From Rhyacophila brunnea (lineage: Eukaryota > Arthropoda > Insecta > Trichoptera > Rhyacophilidae): a stretch of DNA of 64,000 bases. Positions 36,802-48,431 of the stretch are shown here, one piece after another. The stretch's first letter is position 1, and each line of letters starts with the position of its first letter. The position numbers were made by a program, and so were the translations under genes. The notes under the pieces were generated by a model that saw only the letters and a program-made list of their open reading frames with translations, was not told the DNA's origin and ran no database searches. The stretch is taken from assembly GCA_022495005.1 (NCBI GenBank), contig JAGYXB010000521.1, forward strand, positions 1-64,000, given 5' to 3'.

Positions 36802-37308
36802 TCTCGACTTATGCTATTCTGACTTACGCGAACTCGGAGTTACGCGGTTTTTTATTCTACACTTCAAACCAGCTCCACCAGGAAAGCACATAGCAATTGT
36901 TTCAATAAAGGTCTCAGCTCAATTGTAAAGGGCTTTAAAATTAAAAAAAAAAACAGACTCCACAAAGAACGCGTTAAAACTATAAATCAAGTAATGAAAA
37001 AAATATTGGTTTGCTACGAAGAAATTCTGCGTGAAAACAGAAGGCATTGTGTCGTCAGATGAATTTGTTAGATTGTATGAAGCCATCGAGCGTTTATTGT
37101 TTAATAATTTTGTACATAATTTTTTATGTACAAAAAACTGTATTATTTAAATGTTCTTCTTCCAATCTAATGTTTTTGTTAGTCCTTGGTCCCAATTATA
37201 CATAAATAATATGTATTTATATGCAAAGTTCTAAGTCGACTTACGCGAATTTGACTCAAGAGATTTTTGTCGGACCCACCTATCGTATATATTCTGGGCA
37301 TTACTGTG
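36802..37308 (+). mobile_element. pogo/Tigger-like relic
   Basis: CTCGACTTATGC, GACTTACGCGAACTCGGAG and, near the other end, GTCGACTTACGCGAATTTG with CGGACCCACCTATCG are the kind of subterminal phrases seen in Tigger-like elements. A short frame (ERVKTINQVMKKILVCYEE) at about 36965-37030 could be a transposase C-terminal scrap. CACAGTAAT at 35494-35502 and its complement ATTACTGTG at 37300-37308 may be its termini, which would place the mariner inside it. Heavily decayed. Confidence 0.4.
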
Positions 37309-37954
37309 CTTTAAATGATATAATGACGTCTTTCTACGAATAATTTCGATTTGACACCATTGATATCCTATACTGTGAAATATAATATTAATAAAATACA
37401 CATTATGCTGTAGGTACCTATTTGATATTCACAACGTAAACTTATCGCCAAATACGAGTAAAACGTACAAACAAAAGACGTAGATAATATCGAGATACGT
37501 CAATAAAGCGAGTACTTAAGTTGTGTTACGATTATAGGCACGGCTAAGCCTGGCGACAGGATAGGGTAAGCCTTAATATATTTACTCGTTAATAATATCC
37601 ATCAAACCATAAAGCTTTTCCATATTGATCTTTGCCCAAATATTTCGCGCACCTATTACATTTCATCAGAGTACCATGTTGGCAAAAGCGGAAAGCCCTC
37701 TCCCCATTGTAGGTGAAAGCCATTCAACCTTATCCTACCATTCTACAGGGTATTTGTAAGAAGCAATATTTTTAATAATAATTATATTAGTATCAACCAT
37801 AGTTGAATAGCACCCAGCAGCTAAATTTCAATTAACAATACACACTAGCACATTTTTTCATTATGTAAGTACATATTAAATCGTTACCAATATAATAAAT
37901 AATTCAACGTCATATAAGGCGATGTAGTATTGTATTTAGGGAGTACTTTTCTAA
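37309..37954. other. No gene seen
   Basis: AT-rich, no recognised content. Confidence 0.45.
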
Positions 37955-37956
37955 TG

Positions 37957-38664
37957 CTCAAATTACATTGGCAGATTGCGTTTGGTCCGATCGTCTGCCA
38001 CGATTGCCAAAATCTATTATCTATAATCTATTATCACCCACGGTGGCCGCGTGGCTTAAGCGTTGGATTATCACTCCGTGGGTCTCTGGTTCGAATCCAA
38101 TGTCTGGCAAGTACACATATTGTTTTTCAATTTGTGTGTGAGTCAGGGTATGGACCTAATAGGTTGAGCAAGTTGCTGACATCCATTCCTCGTAAAAAAC
38201 AAAATCTGTTAATACAAACCTCTACTCTGTGGAGGCCTATATGATCCTATTAGGATCGGACATGGTCGGAAAAATTATCATGAACGATCGTGAGCAAATT
38301 GAAACCAATCATATTTCCGTCTACCATGATTCACGAAGATTCAAGCGAAGATTGCCGAGAATGTACAAAAATATCCAAAGCTACCGCCCGCTTGCAAGGT
38401 TACGTTTGACAGCTGAGTTGAACGTAAAATTGCGAGGGAAAACTGTTCAGCGCAGCCACCAATCTAACGAGGAAATAGTTTTCGGTCAACCTATATTTTT
38501 AATCATTGCAACACTGTGTTAATTTTAAACCATTCAAAAGCAATGACCAACGCGATCGAATCGTTGCGTGTAATTGCTTATAGTCTAAAGACGTTAGTCA
38601 CGACGCTCGGCGTGGATCGTTGGATCTGGTTGGATCTGCGCGTCTGCCAATGTAATTAAGCCTT
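37957..38664. mobile_element. MITE with AATTACATTGGCAGA ends, SINE inside
   Basis: Left end CTCAAATTACATTGGCAG and right-end complement GGCTTAATTACATTGGCAG are inverted. Without the SINE the element is about 470 bp. The 97-codon frame at 38229-38522 spans the SINE junction and has no recognised domain. Confidence 0.55.
38037..38273 (+). mobile_element. SINE-1, tRNA-derived, copy 2 with TSD
   Basis: Best-preserved copy. Head with A box TGGCTTAAGCGTTGG and B box GGTTCGAATCC, body ACATATTGTTTTTCAATTTG, GAGCAAGTTGCTGACATCC, ACAAAATCTGTTAATAC. The 3' end carries the near-palindrome GATCCTATTAGGATC followed by GGACATGGTCGG. It is flanked by the 7-bp duplication ATTATCA (38030-38036 and 38274-38280). 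The short frames crossing it are not genes. Confidence 0.93.
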
Positions 38665-39449
38665 AAAACAATCTGCTAAATTTTTATTTTATTTTATATT
38701 TTGCGTGGTTTGAGTTAAACAAGGTTTAACTAAAAATGAATAGGCGCTGTCTTAATCACAGAAGACCGACTACATAAACCGTTTTGTGCAATGCATAGAC
38801 TAAAACCAGCCAGTGTGAATACTTATATAAGCGTCGAAAATATTGATTTACTTTATTAATATTAATTAACCTTTCTTTAGAACCCTGTTGCTCCCCTTTA
38901 TTAATTAAATTTATGTTTAATATGAATACCTTTAAACTAAAATAAATACGTCCTCGATCTTTCTTCACCCTTTCCTCTCTTTGTCACTCTGAAATGAAAT
39001 CAAAATTCATAACTATCTACCATCCATTGGTAGATAAGCTATTTTTGATGAAGGATACATGTAGGATACATACATGAAGGACTATCTTAAACCTAAAAAA
39101 TCTCTTACGGGAAAACAATTTAACATTTTTCATTACATTAATGGGAATGTACATAGATAATGTCTTATTGTAGTAATGCTAAATATATATTTAACTAATT
39201 TCGCCAAAATGAGACAGGTACCTGCTCTAGCTTCGAGATACAAATATACATGTGTCTTTAAATTGATATTTTTTTTATTTTCCATTAAATTAACATTTAG
39301 CCCAAAGACGCCAATGCGTTAATTACATATTACTTTTTATAAGTGTAGGAACGATTCGGTGCTCAAAACATGGGGTTTTCATACAATATTGAGAATGCCT
39401 CTGGCTTTTCTATCATCTAATAGTTTTATGCAGAACAATATTATTAAAA
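38665..39449. other. AT-rich DNA, no gene seen
   Basis: No recognised content. Confidence 0.5.
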
Positions 39450-39750
39450 AATTAAAAAAATAAGTAGTTAAATAATCGTCACTTTCGTTATTGATTATAT
39501 TAATCGAAATCCGACAGCAAATCGTTTTTCATTATTTGCCTCTCACAAAAGTGAGCTTATTTATCACTCAGCAGTATTGCCGTATTTCAAATAATTTCAG
39601 TGTTGCAGTGTCAAATAACATAATATTTTCATTGGATTTTAGGACAAAATTTTAATTAAAAAAAAACGCCCGGAGCAGTGGAGCACTACAATTTTTTTGG
39701 GCCCCGGATAAAACCTCATTACTCCACTGTTCCGTGCTCCTGCTCCAATA
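39450..39750 (-). repeat. Dispersed repeat, GAGCAGGAGC family, copy 2
   Basis: Inverted counterpart of 3735-4075: GACAGCAAATCG, AAGTGAGCTTATTTATCACT, CGCCCGGAGCAGTGGAGCAC and GTGCTCCTGCTCCAA in matching order. Shorter by deletions in the GAGCAGGAGC part. Confidence 0.65.
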
Positions 39751-40849
39751 TTATGACACTATACAACAATATTATGACACTAAACAATATTATGAAATAG
39801 ACACCAACATTGGGTGCATGATGATTGATGATTTCGTATAATCATTTTTCGATCTTATAATAATTAAAGAAGTTATTACTTACAGAAAAATCATTAAAAT
39901 TAGGGTAAATGCCTTTTTCCTTAAATTAAAGCTCAATTTAAACCTGAATTTCGATTCTAATAATTCAGCATTTTCTGCTTACTTCCTTTTTACAGAACGT
40001 GCATTTAGTTATAAAGATTGTCGATATCTAATAAAAGCACTTTTTTCCTAAACACATTCGATATAATGAATGAAACATTCCTAAGTCTTGTGTTCTATTT
40101 TTTATTAATAAAAAAAATGTTAAATCAAAAAATTAGTTTAATTATTAGATTAATCAGTATCATTCATAAATAGGTTTACCAAGTTTTGCCTGTGTAATAC
40201 AATATAATCATCGTCAGACCTTACAAACCTTACTATATTAAGCTCAAGCAATACAATTTAACATCTTAGTCAATATTTCAATGAACTATTTACCAACTTT
40301 ACTCTGAATCGTTTTTTCTTTTGTTTTTTGTGCTGTGCTTTTAATAGATTCGATTGATTTATTGAGATAGTTTCAATATTATCACCCGGTGGTATTATAT
40401 CGAGGATATATTTTGCAACTGCCACATACTCAGTCCCTTTACTTATGTTATGACGTGCCGTGGAAAATGGCGTGAGCCATAGCACGCACCGTATTCCGCA
40501 AACAATAACGGTGAGAAGGGTTATTCAAAAGAGGTCAGATATTGGTAACACTTTCATAGAGAAATGCTGAAGGAATACCATCATATTGTTTTTACGCTTG
40601 CTATAATATATTTCTTCCTTCATATATTGCTCTATTTTATAAAAAAAAACTTTTTCAAGATAACAGCGGCGCAACTAGACAGGGGTCTTAAGGGCCCACA
40701 TCTGTACGGGTCGAAAATTATGATAGAATTTGTGATATTTCGTGAACTTGGTTCAAACAATATATATATTTTGTAAGAACGATATAATGTATAAGTCAAT
40801 ATGTGATTCTGTAAAATATATTAACATCATAAAACTATATTATTATTTA
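39751..40849. other. AT-rich DNA, no gene seen
   Basis: No recognised content. Confidence 0.5.
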
Positions 40850-41070
40850 TAATTAACAATTTTTTTAATTCAATGAATAATTCACAAGATTTAAGAATGT
40901 AATATTTTCTATGTTGAACATATAATTTGAAAACACTTTTAAGAAATAATATAACCAATAGAAAAATCTTTTTGAAAAAAAAATACAACACCCAGCAGGA
41001 TTCGAACCTGCATCTCTCGGAATCCGCGCCCACATGCATTGACCACTATGCTATTGGAATCTTATCTAAT
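40850..41070 (-). mobile_element. SINE-2 copy, minus strand
   Basis: Read on the minus strand: TAGCATAGTGGTCAATGCAT (A-box/D-arm-like), then GCAGGTTCGAATCCTGC with a perfect T-stem. The body follows with TTTTCAAATTATATG and AATTATTCATTGAATT. No anticodon arm or acceptor stem closes, so it is a tRNA-derived SINE and not a tRNA gene. Confidence 0.6.
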
Positions 41071-42097
41071 TGCGATGAATTTTAACTAATGCTTCTTACA
41101 CTACTGAAGTGTTTTCCAAATTGTTTATAAATTAAGAAAAAGCTATATTTTGATTTGTTCGATGCCCGTGATTGTAGGACAATTTTGTTATTTATATGTA
41201 TTAAATAATCTCCAATCCTAATAATTACTTACATCATAATATAGTTAAACATTCGGTAATTTTTCCCGAATAGTTTACTGACTTTAAGACTAAGCTTTCA
41301 AAGATATACAAAATTCCTACTTCGAACTTTACAGAGCATGTATGCCCTTAAGACTAAGTTGCACATAATTACATACAATAAATATTTTAATTTTTATTGT
41401 TTACCGAAAATATTAATTTTGTGCATAACATGCCCATTGAAATGTAAATTCAACAAGATTCTACAAGTAGAGGAAAATAATGTTTCCTTTGATAAATTCT
41501 GCTACTATTGATTGTCAGTTTATCATCTTAAAGAAGAAGAAGAAGCAATAATAAAAATTTGTCGGAGTACAGGTAAAAGAAGAACTTCCTGGTTGATAAT
41601 CCGAAAATGGTTCAGTTGCAGTGCAAAATCACTATTCAAAATAGTTGCATCAACGAACTAAGCGGTGAGATACCATAAAACACCCATAAAATTGGTAAAA
41701 ATTATGGTGTATAGGTATAAGTATTAATATAGATAGTACTTACTGTTACAACTTACAATTTTTTAACGAAGATATTGATCTACTTCTAATAAATATGCAG
41801 CATACCTGAAACAAAAGAGAAAAACGAAATAATTAATTTAACATATTAATACAGCTATTGTTTCCAAATAAAAAATTAAGAGATATTATAATATGATCAT
41901 AATACAACCAACTTAGATATTGTTTCATATCATTTACTTGTTAGTTTAAAATTTATTGTATATGCACCTTATTATGAATTATTAATAATAATTGTATATT
42001 TTATTACTGTATTCGGATTTCTAATTATTAAATAAATATTGCAATAATGGAGTAATATTTATTCAAAGCTGACCAATAAAAAACACAAAAATAATTA
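41071..42097. other. AT-rich DNA, no gene seen
   Basis: No recognised content. Confidence 0.5.
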
Positions 42098-42105
42098 GTC
42101 TATAT

Positions 42106-42699
42106 CAGTGGCAAAGGGTGGAGGTAAGCTGTTAAGATCCGACATAAATAGTCACAATAAACTTTGTCAGTCATACGTATGTGTGTTCGTTGAACTAAGT
42201 CTACAATTTACAGATGGAATTGGTTAGCTTTTTTTTAATTCAATTAAACACTACGAAAACCAAGTCATAGATAAAAAAAATAATTAAAAAAATCGTCTAT
42301 CTATAAAATATCTAAAATTATGCCATTCAACCATAGACAATTTTGGATAATTTATAGGTAGATAGAATAATATTTTTTATCGATTATGGTTTGGTTAAGT
42401 AGGGCTTAATGTATTTCTAAAACCAAACCTACACCATGTGTAATATGACTTATATGTATTTTTAATCAAACGAAAACAATTAAGTATGACTGAAAAGGTG
42501 TGCGCTATTTTGTCGAATCGCCCATAACAAAACTATTATGGTTTGGTTAGGCAAGGTTTAATTGATTTTTAAAAAACTAACCAACACCATCAGTAAATTG
42601 TAGCCTTAGTTTAATAAAAACAAATACGAATGACTGACTAAGTTTAATGTGCAATATTTATATCGAATCTTAATAGCCTACCACCACCCTTCGCCACTG
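42106..42699. mobile_element. hAT-type MITE with exact 8-bp TSD
   Basis: Ends CAGTGGCAAAGGGTGGAGG and complement CAGTGGCGAAGGGTGGTGG, with inverted similarity continuing for over 150 bp (GTCAGTCATACGTATG; TGTTGGTTAG). Flanked by the exact duplication GTCTATAT (42098-42105 and 42700-42707). CAGTGGCG-type ends plus an 8-bp TSD point to the hAT superfamily. 594 bp, non-coding; relatives at 5714 and 51467. Confidence 0.93.
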
Positions 42700-43331
42700 G
42701 TCTATATTCCTGCTAGAACATTAATTGTTGCCAAAAAATTGTTACTCCCAAATCCTCAATTATTAAAAGTGTCTATGGTTTGATTACTTATAACTTTGAC
42801 AGAGCATCTTTCTTTAATACCTACTTAACAATATTATCATCAACAATCAACGGTATCTATCATGGAGTGTTGGAAATAGTCGACATTTTTGTCATAATGA
42901 TATACTTAACAGAGAAAAATGACAAGGAATCATGTTAGCGGACAAATGCTTCTTTGTTACACAGTCTACTATCTCGCCAAATAAAAATTTGAACACACGT
43001 AACAAAACACCGGTTACTGCCTCGAAACCCTGGACATTAACTCTGTCGCACTTTTAGAAAAACTTTAATATTTTGAAGAGGACATTTCTCTGCCGTAATT
43101 AGGTATAATATGCCAATCAGAGAAGGTGACAAATTAAAGGTGAAGATACAATGTTGAGCTTTAAGCTCTGAACGAAGATTGTAACGCAGTTCAATCATTT
43201 AACATTTAAAGAGTGCACTAGGTCATATGCATCATATAAATGACAATAACCCAGCACACAAAGGAGTAGTATTGTGCACTTCTAAGTGTAAAAACTGCTA
43301 GTTAATTTCTTCGTAATTATTTTGGACGTAT

Positions 43332-43890
43332 CAGTGGCGAAGGCTCCATACTAGGCGATTATTTAAAGCCTACCTTCAAAGAAAAATTATATAGCTTCAA
43401 GTATTTAATTTATATTAAAATAGGTAAGTCAATAAAAAATATGTATGCAAAAAATAAAACAATTGAGAGTCATCGATCGTCAGCATTTAGAATACCGTTT
43501 AATTTAGTTGAGTTTCGAAAAAAAAAAAAAAAAAAAAACCATAAGCGCCATCTATTTTCAACTGAATTAGCTTCGGATTTCGATCGACAGAATCCAAACT
43601 ATATTTTGTATCGCTATTACGCCACATAACATTAAGCATGTCTGTAAATTTCAACCAAATCTATAAGCGCTACAGAATACGCTTACTGTAGGCTTTACAC
43701 TCTTTAGGAATATGTTCAGTTTTATATCGTTAGTGAGCTATTGAAATTTCATCGATTTACTGTGTCATTGTCATTAGTGTGTACCTATTCATCAGTAGTA
43801 ATATCGGATTACCTTAATATTGCCCGTAAGTATATTTTTTTAACATATCTCCACAGCCTACCTCTTTCCAAAAGTCACCCTTCGCCACTG
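43332..43890. mobile_element. hAT-like MITE, different interior
   Basis: Both ends read CAGTGGCGAAGG in inverted orientation, but similarity stops after about 12 bp and the interior differs from the 42106 family. A run of about 20 A lies at 43520-43540. Flanking 8-mers do not match well, so the boundaries are probable and not proven. Confidence 0.55.
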
Positions 43891-44186
43891 ATGTAAATAG
43901 CTCAATTGAAGTACATTGGCGCAAATTTAGTGGACGCAAGTTGCAGTCCTGCTGAGCGTAGTATTTTTTTTCAAATACTTTTTGTGAGGTGATTTTAAAT
44001 TACGTATGTCTATATTATAAAATAATGTTACATTCAAACCTATTTATTAACATTATTTTAGGTTAAGAGAATTGTTGGAGAATGTCTGGACCTACCCTTA
44101 GTTGTTGCGCTCGTGATGTTGATGGTTAAGTATATAATATAGGTAGACTGTATTGTAGATTCTGCCGTTTTTTTACTGCCCCTTAA

Positions 44187-45577
44187 GGGGGGACATGCTC
44201 GTCGAAGGTCAAAATTGAGTTTTTATTGTATTTTCAAACCATGATCCTGACACTCCTTAAACGTTGTAGATAATCTATTTATATAATTTTGAAGCCTTAT
44301 TATCCTTTATAGTTATTTTAAACATTTGATGACTGCATAAAGTATTTTTGTTACATAAAATAGTATTCCTTTAAACCTCTCGCTCTAATGTTTTAGAATA
44401 TAGTCATATTTCGGTACATAACTGTGCAGTGGTGTTATGATTTTTTACATGTATTAATTTTTAAACGCATTTATAAAACCATTAGTATAATTTATGACGA
44501 GATAATTTTGTAAAATATTCACGATAAAAAATTATATTGATAATCTCTGTGATCCCAAATTTGACAAGAATTAGGCATTTTATTATTCAAAAAAATCGGC
44601 AAGATTAACACATTTGAAGATAATTCTAAATATACTCATTATAAGCTATGTTTTTGACCATTCAAGTGTGATAAACATCCTACGAATAATGATTGCTTTA
44701 TAATAATTATTGACCTAAGAATAAGGTAGTGTTTTTTTGAAATACGCCATTCCTTTTGTCATTCCCCAGTGGTTAAGCTACAACATACGGCCGTAGCCAT
44801 AAATTGACAAACTATAAAAAAAGGAAGGAGTAAAATTATGTTAACGCGCGTGTTTGAACATGTACTTAACCAATTTAAAAAAAAATAATTTTTAAACGGT
44901 ACATGTTCAAACACGCGCGTCAATATCATTTTACTCCTTACTTCAATTATAGTTTGTCAATTTATGGCTACGGCCGTATGTTGTAGCTTAACCACTGGGA
45001 AATAACAAAAGAAATGGCGTATTTCAAAAAAACACTACCTTATTCTTAGGTCAATAATTATTATAAAGCAATCATTATTCATAAGATGTTTATCACACTT
45101 GAATGGTCAATAACATAGCTTATAATAAATATCTTTAGAATCATCTTGAAAAGTGTCAATCTTGCCGATTTTTTGAATAATAAAATGCCTAATTCTTGTC
45201 AAATTTGGGATCACAGAGATTATCAATATAATTTTTTATCGTGAATATTTTACAAAAATTATCTCGTAATAAATTATGCTAATGGTTTTATAAATGCGTT
45301 TAAAAATTAATAAATGTAAAAAATCTTAACACCACTGCACAGTTATGTACCGAAATATGACTATATTCTAAACATTAGAGCGAGAGGTTTAAAAGAATAC
45401 TATTTTATGTAACAAAAATACTTTATGCAGTCATCAAATGTTTAAAATAACTATAAAGAATAATAAGGCTTTAAAATTATATAAATAGATTATCTACAAC
45501 GTTTAAGGAGTGTCCAGGATCATGGTTTGAAAATACAATAAAAACTCAATTTTGACCTTCGACGAGCATGTCCCCCC
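44187..45577. mobile_element. Long foldback element, copy 1 (near-perfect 1.39-kb palindrome)
   Basis: The left arm 44187-44865 and right arm 44899-45577 are both 679 bp and nearly identical complements, around a 33-nt AT-rich loop. Each end is GGGGGGACATGCTCGTCG (inverted on the right), bordered by TTAA (44183-44186, 45578-45581). TTAA target sites and G/C-run ends recall piggyBac elements, but there is no transposase or frame. Landmarks toward the centre: CCACTGGGGAATG, ATACGGCCGTAGCC, ACGCGCGTGTTTGAACATGT. RNA from it would form a ~680-bp hairpin. Confidence 0.95.
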
Positions 45578-45581
45578 TTAA

Positions 45582-45956
45582 GCAAAAAAAAAAAAAAACA
45601 GTAACGCCTATGAAGATAATGTTCTTCTTTCTTCTGTTCAAGACATACGAAGCACCTAAGTACTTGAGTGGAAAAGTAGTAAAAAAAAAATAAGCGAGAG
45701 TAGCAGGTTTCGCATGGATTTTTATTCGCTGGAATAATTTCATATCTACAAAATAAAACGCCAGGCTTTTCAGGATGGTAAAATAAATATCTTTTTGTTG
45801 GTTAACATGCTTACAACATCAATGAGGATCTCACGGTGAATGATTGCTTTCATATAAACCAGGGTACGTAAATCAAATACATGAGTTGATATCATGACTT
45901 ATATATTACTTTTATACCATAATAATTTTATAACAAACTTTATTCACACTCGACAA
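45582..45956. other. No gene seen
   Basis: A-runs at 45585-45598 and 45680-45690. The 65-codon minus-strand frame partly overlaps the foldback end and is not a gene. Confidence 0.45.
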
Positions 45957-46265
45957 TTTGAGCAAGTCGTCAGCTGAATGAAGTTGATATTATATTCCAC
46001 CTACGTGACGATGAGTATTTATAAGTGGGTGTTTTTTTATTAATAATTCTTAAAATAGGGTCCATTTAGCTCATCTGGTGTGATTCCATACTTTATAATT
46101 TATATAACCTTTATACCTATTAACTTTTTATACTATTTTTGTGATACTGCATAATATATTTCTCTCTTCTTTACACTATTTTAATAATATTTATTTGCTT
46201 TTAAATGTGATGTTGTGAATGTCTTAAATTTATAATTTGTAATTTATACTGCATGTTTAAAAAAA
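45957..46265 (+). mobile_element. Jockey-like retrotransposon, short 3' copy
   Basis: A decayed end of the reading frame (TTCCACCTACGTGACGATGA) precedes TTCTTAAAATAGGGTCC, TTAGCTCATCTGGTGTG and GATGTTGTGAATGTCTTAAA, collinear with the 3' region at 58151-58400. Severely 5'-truncated. Confidence 0.75.
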
Positions 46266-47104
46266 ATGGATGGTACTTTATTATTTTATTGTCCATACTG
46301 TTAATTCGGTTGAGGAGAATGAATCAAATAAATAAAAAACGTTAAATGACAAATTAATTAATTATTTAATTCATTTTAAAAGAACGATTACAGCATATTA
46401 TACTACTTAGGAATTTAAATTTAAAACTTCAGCTGGCACACTATGCCAGCTTGCTAAAATGACAGGGTGAAGTGCAAGTGACGACAATTTACCCGAACCC
46501 CTCCCACTCGTAGATGACTTTATCTTTACTTAAAACTCTCGAAAATGGCTCCTGGCAGAAAATCATATACAAGTATTTATCTTACAACATTAATAAAATG
46601 TATACAGAAACAAAATACTCTCGGAAGCTTCTGGATTTTTACGCGATAGTTGCGCCAGCGCAGTAGAACGATAGTGGTGAATCTGCCAGAAAAAAATGAA
46701 CTACATCGCACAGAAACTCATTTTGAGGTTAGGTAACCAATTTTTACAACTTTCAATTAATAGTACTATAAAATGACAACATCGCATCTCACTTAATCTT
46801 GAAAAATGAGATTGAAGAGACTGTCGGCACTTTTACGTGTACATAGTTATTATTATTAATTGTAACGATAGTTTAAAATACTCACTATCCGTGCAAATAA
46901 ATCCATATACGTGTACAGGCGCTATAAAGATAAACGGATTTCATATAGCATAGTATAATATGATAATATGAACTTCATAAAAACAGAAAGTGGAGTTAAC
47001 TTTATTGATTCCTTACATTCGTAAAAAAGATGACACATTGTAATGAAGTATTCGCACTTTTACTATAGAATGTAAGTAGGTACATTTTTCTAAATATACG
47101 TCTC
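46266..47104. other. No gene seen
   Basis: A more GC-balanced stretch at 46420-46760 has no recognised content. Confidence 0.45.
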
Positions 47105-47108
47105 TTAA

Positions 47109-47826
47109 GGGCCCGTTTTTTTCGGTACATGTTCAAACACGCGCGTTAACATGATCTTACTCCCTACTTCAGTTATAGTTTGTCAATTTATGTCTACGGC
47201 CGTATGTTGTAGCTTAACCACTGGGAAATGCCAATAGAAATGGCGTATTTCAAAAAATACTACCTTATTCTTAGGTCAATAATTATTATAAAACAATCAT
47301 TATTCGTAGGATGTTTTATCAAGGACATGGAACAGACATGGACAGAAATGTCAAGGACATAGCTTATAATTACTATCTTTAGAATTATCTTCAAATGTGG
47401 TGATCTTGCCCTTTTTTGAATAATAAAATGCATAATTCTTGTCAAATTTGGGATCACAGAGATTATAAATATAATTTTGTATCGTAAATATTTCACTATA
47501 ATAATGTCAACATAAATTTTACTGATAGTTTTATAAATGCGTTTAAAAATTAATAAACTTAAAAAATCTTAACATCAGTGCACACGGATGTACTGAAATA
47601 TGACTATATTCTAAAACGTTAGATCGAGAGGTTAAAAAGAATACTATTTTATGTGATAAAAATAGGTACTTTATGCAGTCATCAAATGTTTAAAATAAAT
47701 ATAAAGAATAATACGGCTTCAAAATTATATAAATAGATTATCTACAACGTTTAAGGAATGTTCAGGCTAATGCTTTGAAAATACCATAAAATCCCCATTT
47801 TGACCTACGTTGGGAATGTGGGCCGT
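47109..47826. mobile_element. Long foldback element, right arm only (copy 4)
   Basis: TTAAGGGCCCG at 47105 runs straight into loop-type sequence and then GGTACATGTTCAAACACGCG and the complete right arm, ending in a decayed TGACCTACGTTGGGAATGTG. The left arm is missing, apparently by deletion between the terminal G-run and the loop. GCCAATAGAAATGGCG links it to copy 3. Confidence 0.85.
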
Positions 47827-48229
47827 TCAGCAGGTCCGTAATCAAAAATGAATAAGGAGTTTTCTTATGCATAAGAAATCTCTAAAAGTAGAGCGTGATA
47901 ACATATTATTAATATTATAATTAACGAAATATTTTCCAAGTCATTTCTGTATCTTGCTCTCTTATCAGTAATATAATATGGACCTAAGTACATTTTTAAG
48001 ATAGCTAGCATATATATATACTCATATATACGCGTACTTTTGTGTGATTTTTATGAAACATTGAGTAGTCTCTTTCATAATATATTATAAATTTTCCGAG
48101 ATTCAAACGTAATCTATTATGTAAGTATCTAGAATGATATGGAGCATGCTTTTCTTATACTACCCTATGTCCCTACATCCTTTCATGCGATGCTGTATCG
48201 TAACGAACTGGAACTACTATGAGTATATT
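47827..48229. other. No gene seen
   Basis: AT-rich, with a TA run near 48011. Confidence 0.45.
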
Positions 48230-48431
48230 ATTTTGACCATGTTCGATCCTAATAAGATCATATGGGCCTCCACAGAGTGGTGGTTTGTAATGACATTTTG
48301 TTTTTACGAGAAATGGATGTCAGACTCATACACAAATTGAAAGACAATATCTGTACTTACCAGATCCAGAATTCTAATCTGGGATCAACAACGCTATAGG
48401 CCGACTCTCAAGCCGCGCGGCCATCGTGAGT
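48230..48431 (-). mobile_element. SINE-1, copy 3 (minus strand)
   Basis: The complement of the family end GACCATGTTCGATCCTAATA appears first, then CTCCACAGAGTGG, GGATGTCAG and the tRNA-like head with GGCCGCGCGGCTTGAG on the minus strand. The middle is partly deleted and the B box altered (AGATTAGAATTCTGG). Confidence 0.8.

Noticed and set aside
41000..41065. Minus-strand tRNA gene with GCAGGTTCGAATCCTGC
   Set aside because: The T-arm is perfect, but no acceptor stem or anticodon arm can be closed and the downstream body is shared with other SINE-2 copies.
44183..45581. Inverted duplication caused by assembly error
   Set aside because: Arms differ at several positions, the same unit recurs at 59847 with its own differences, and truncated copies exist. 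This fits a repeat family, though long reads would settle it.
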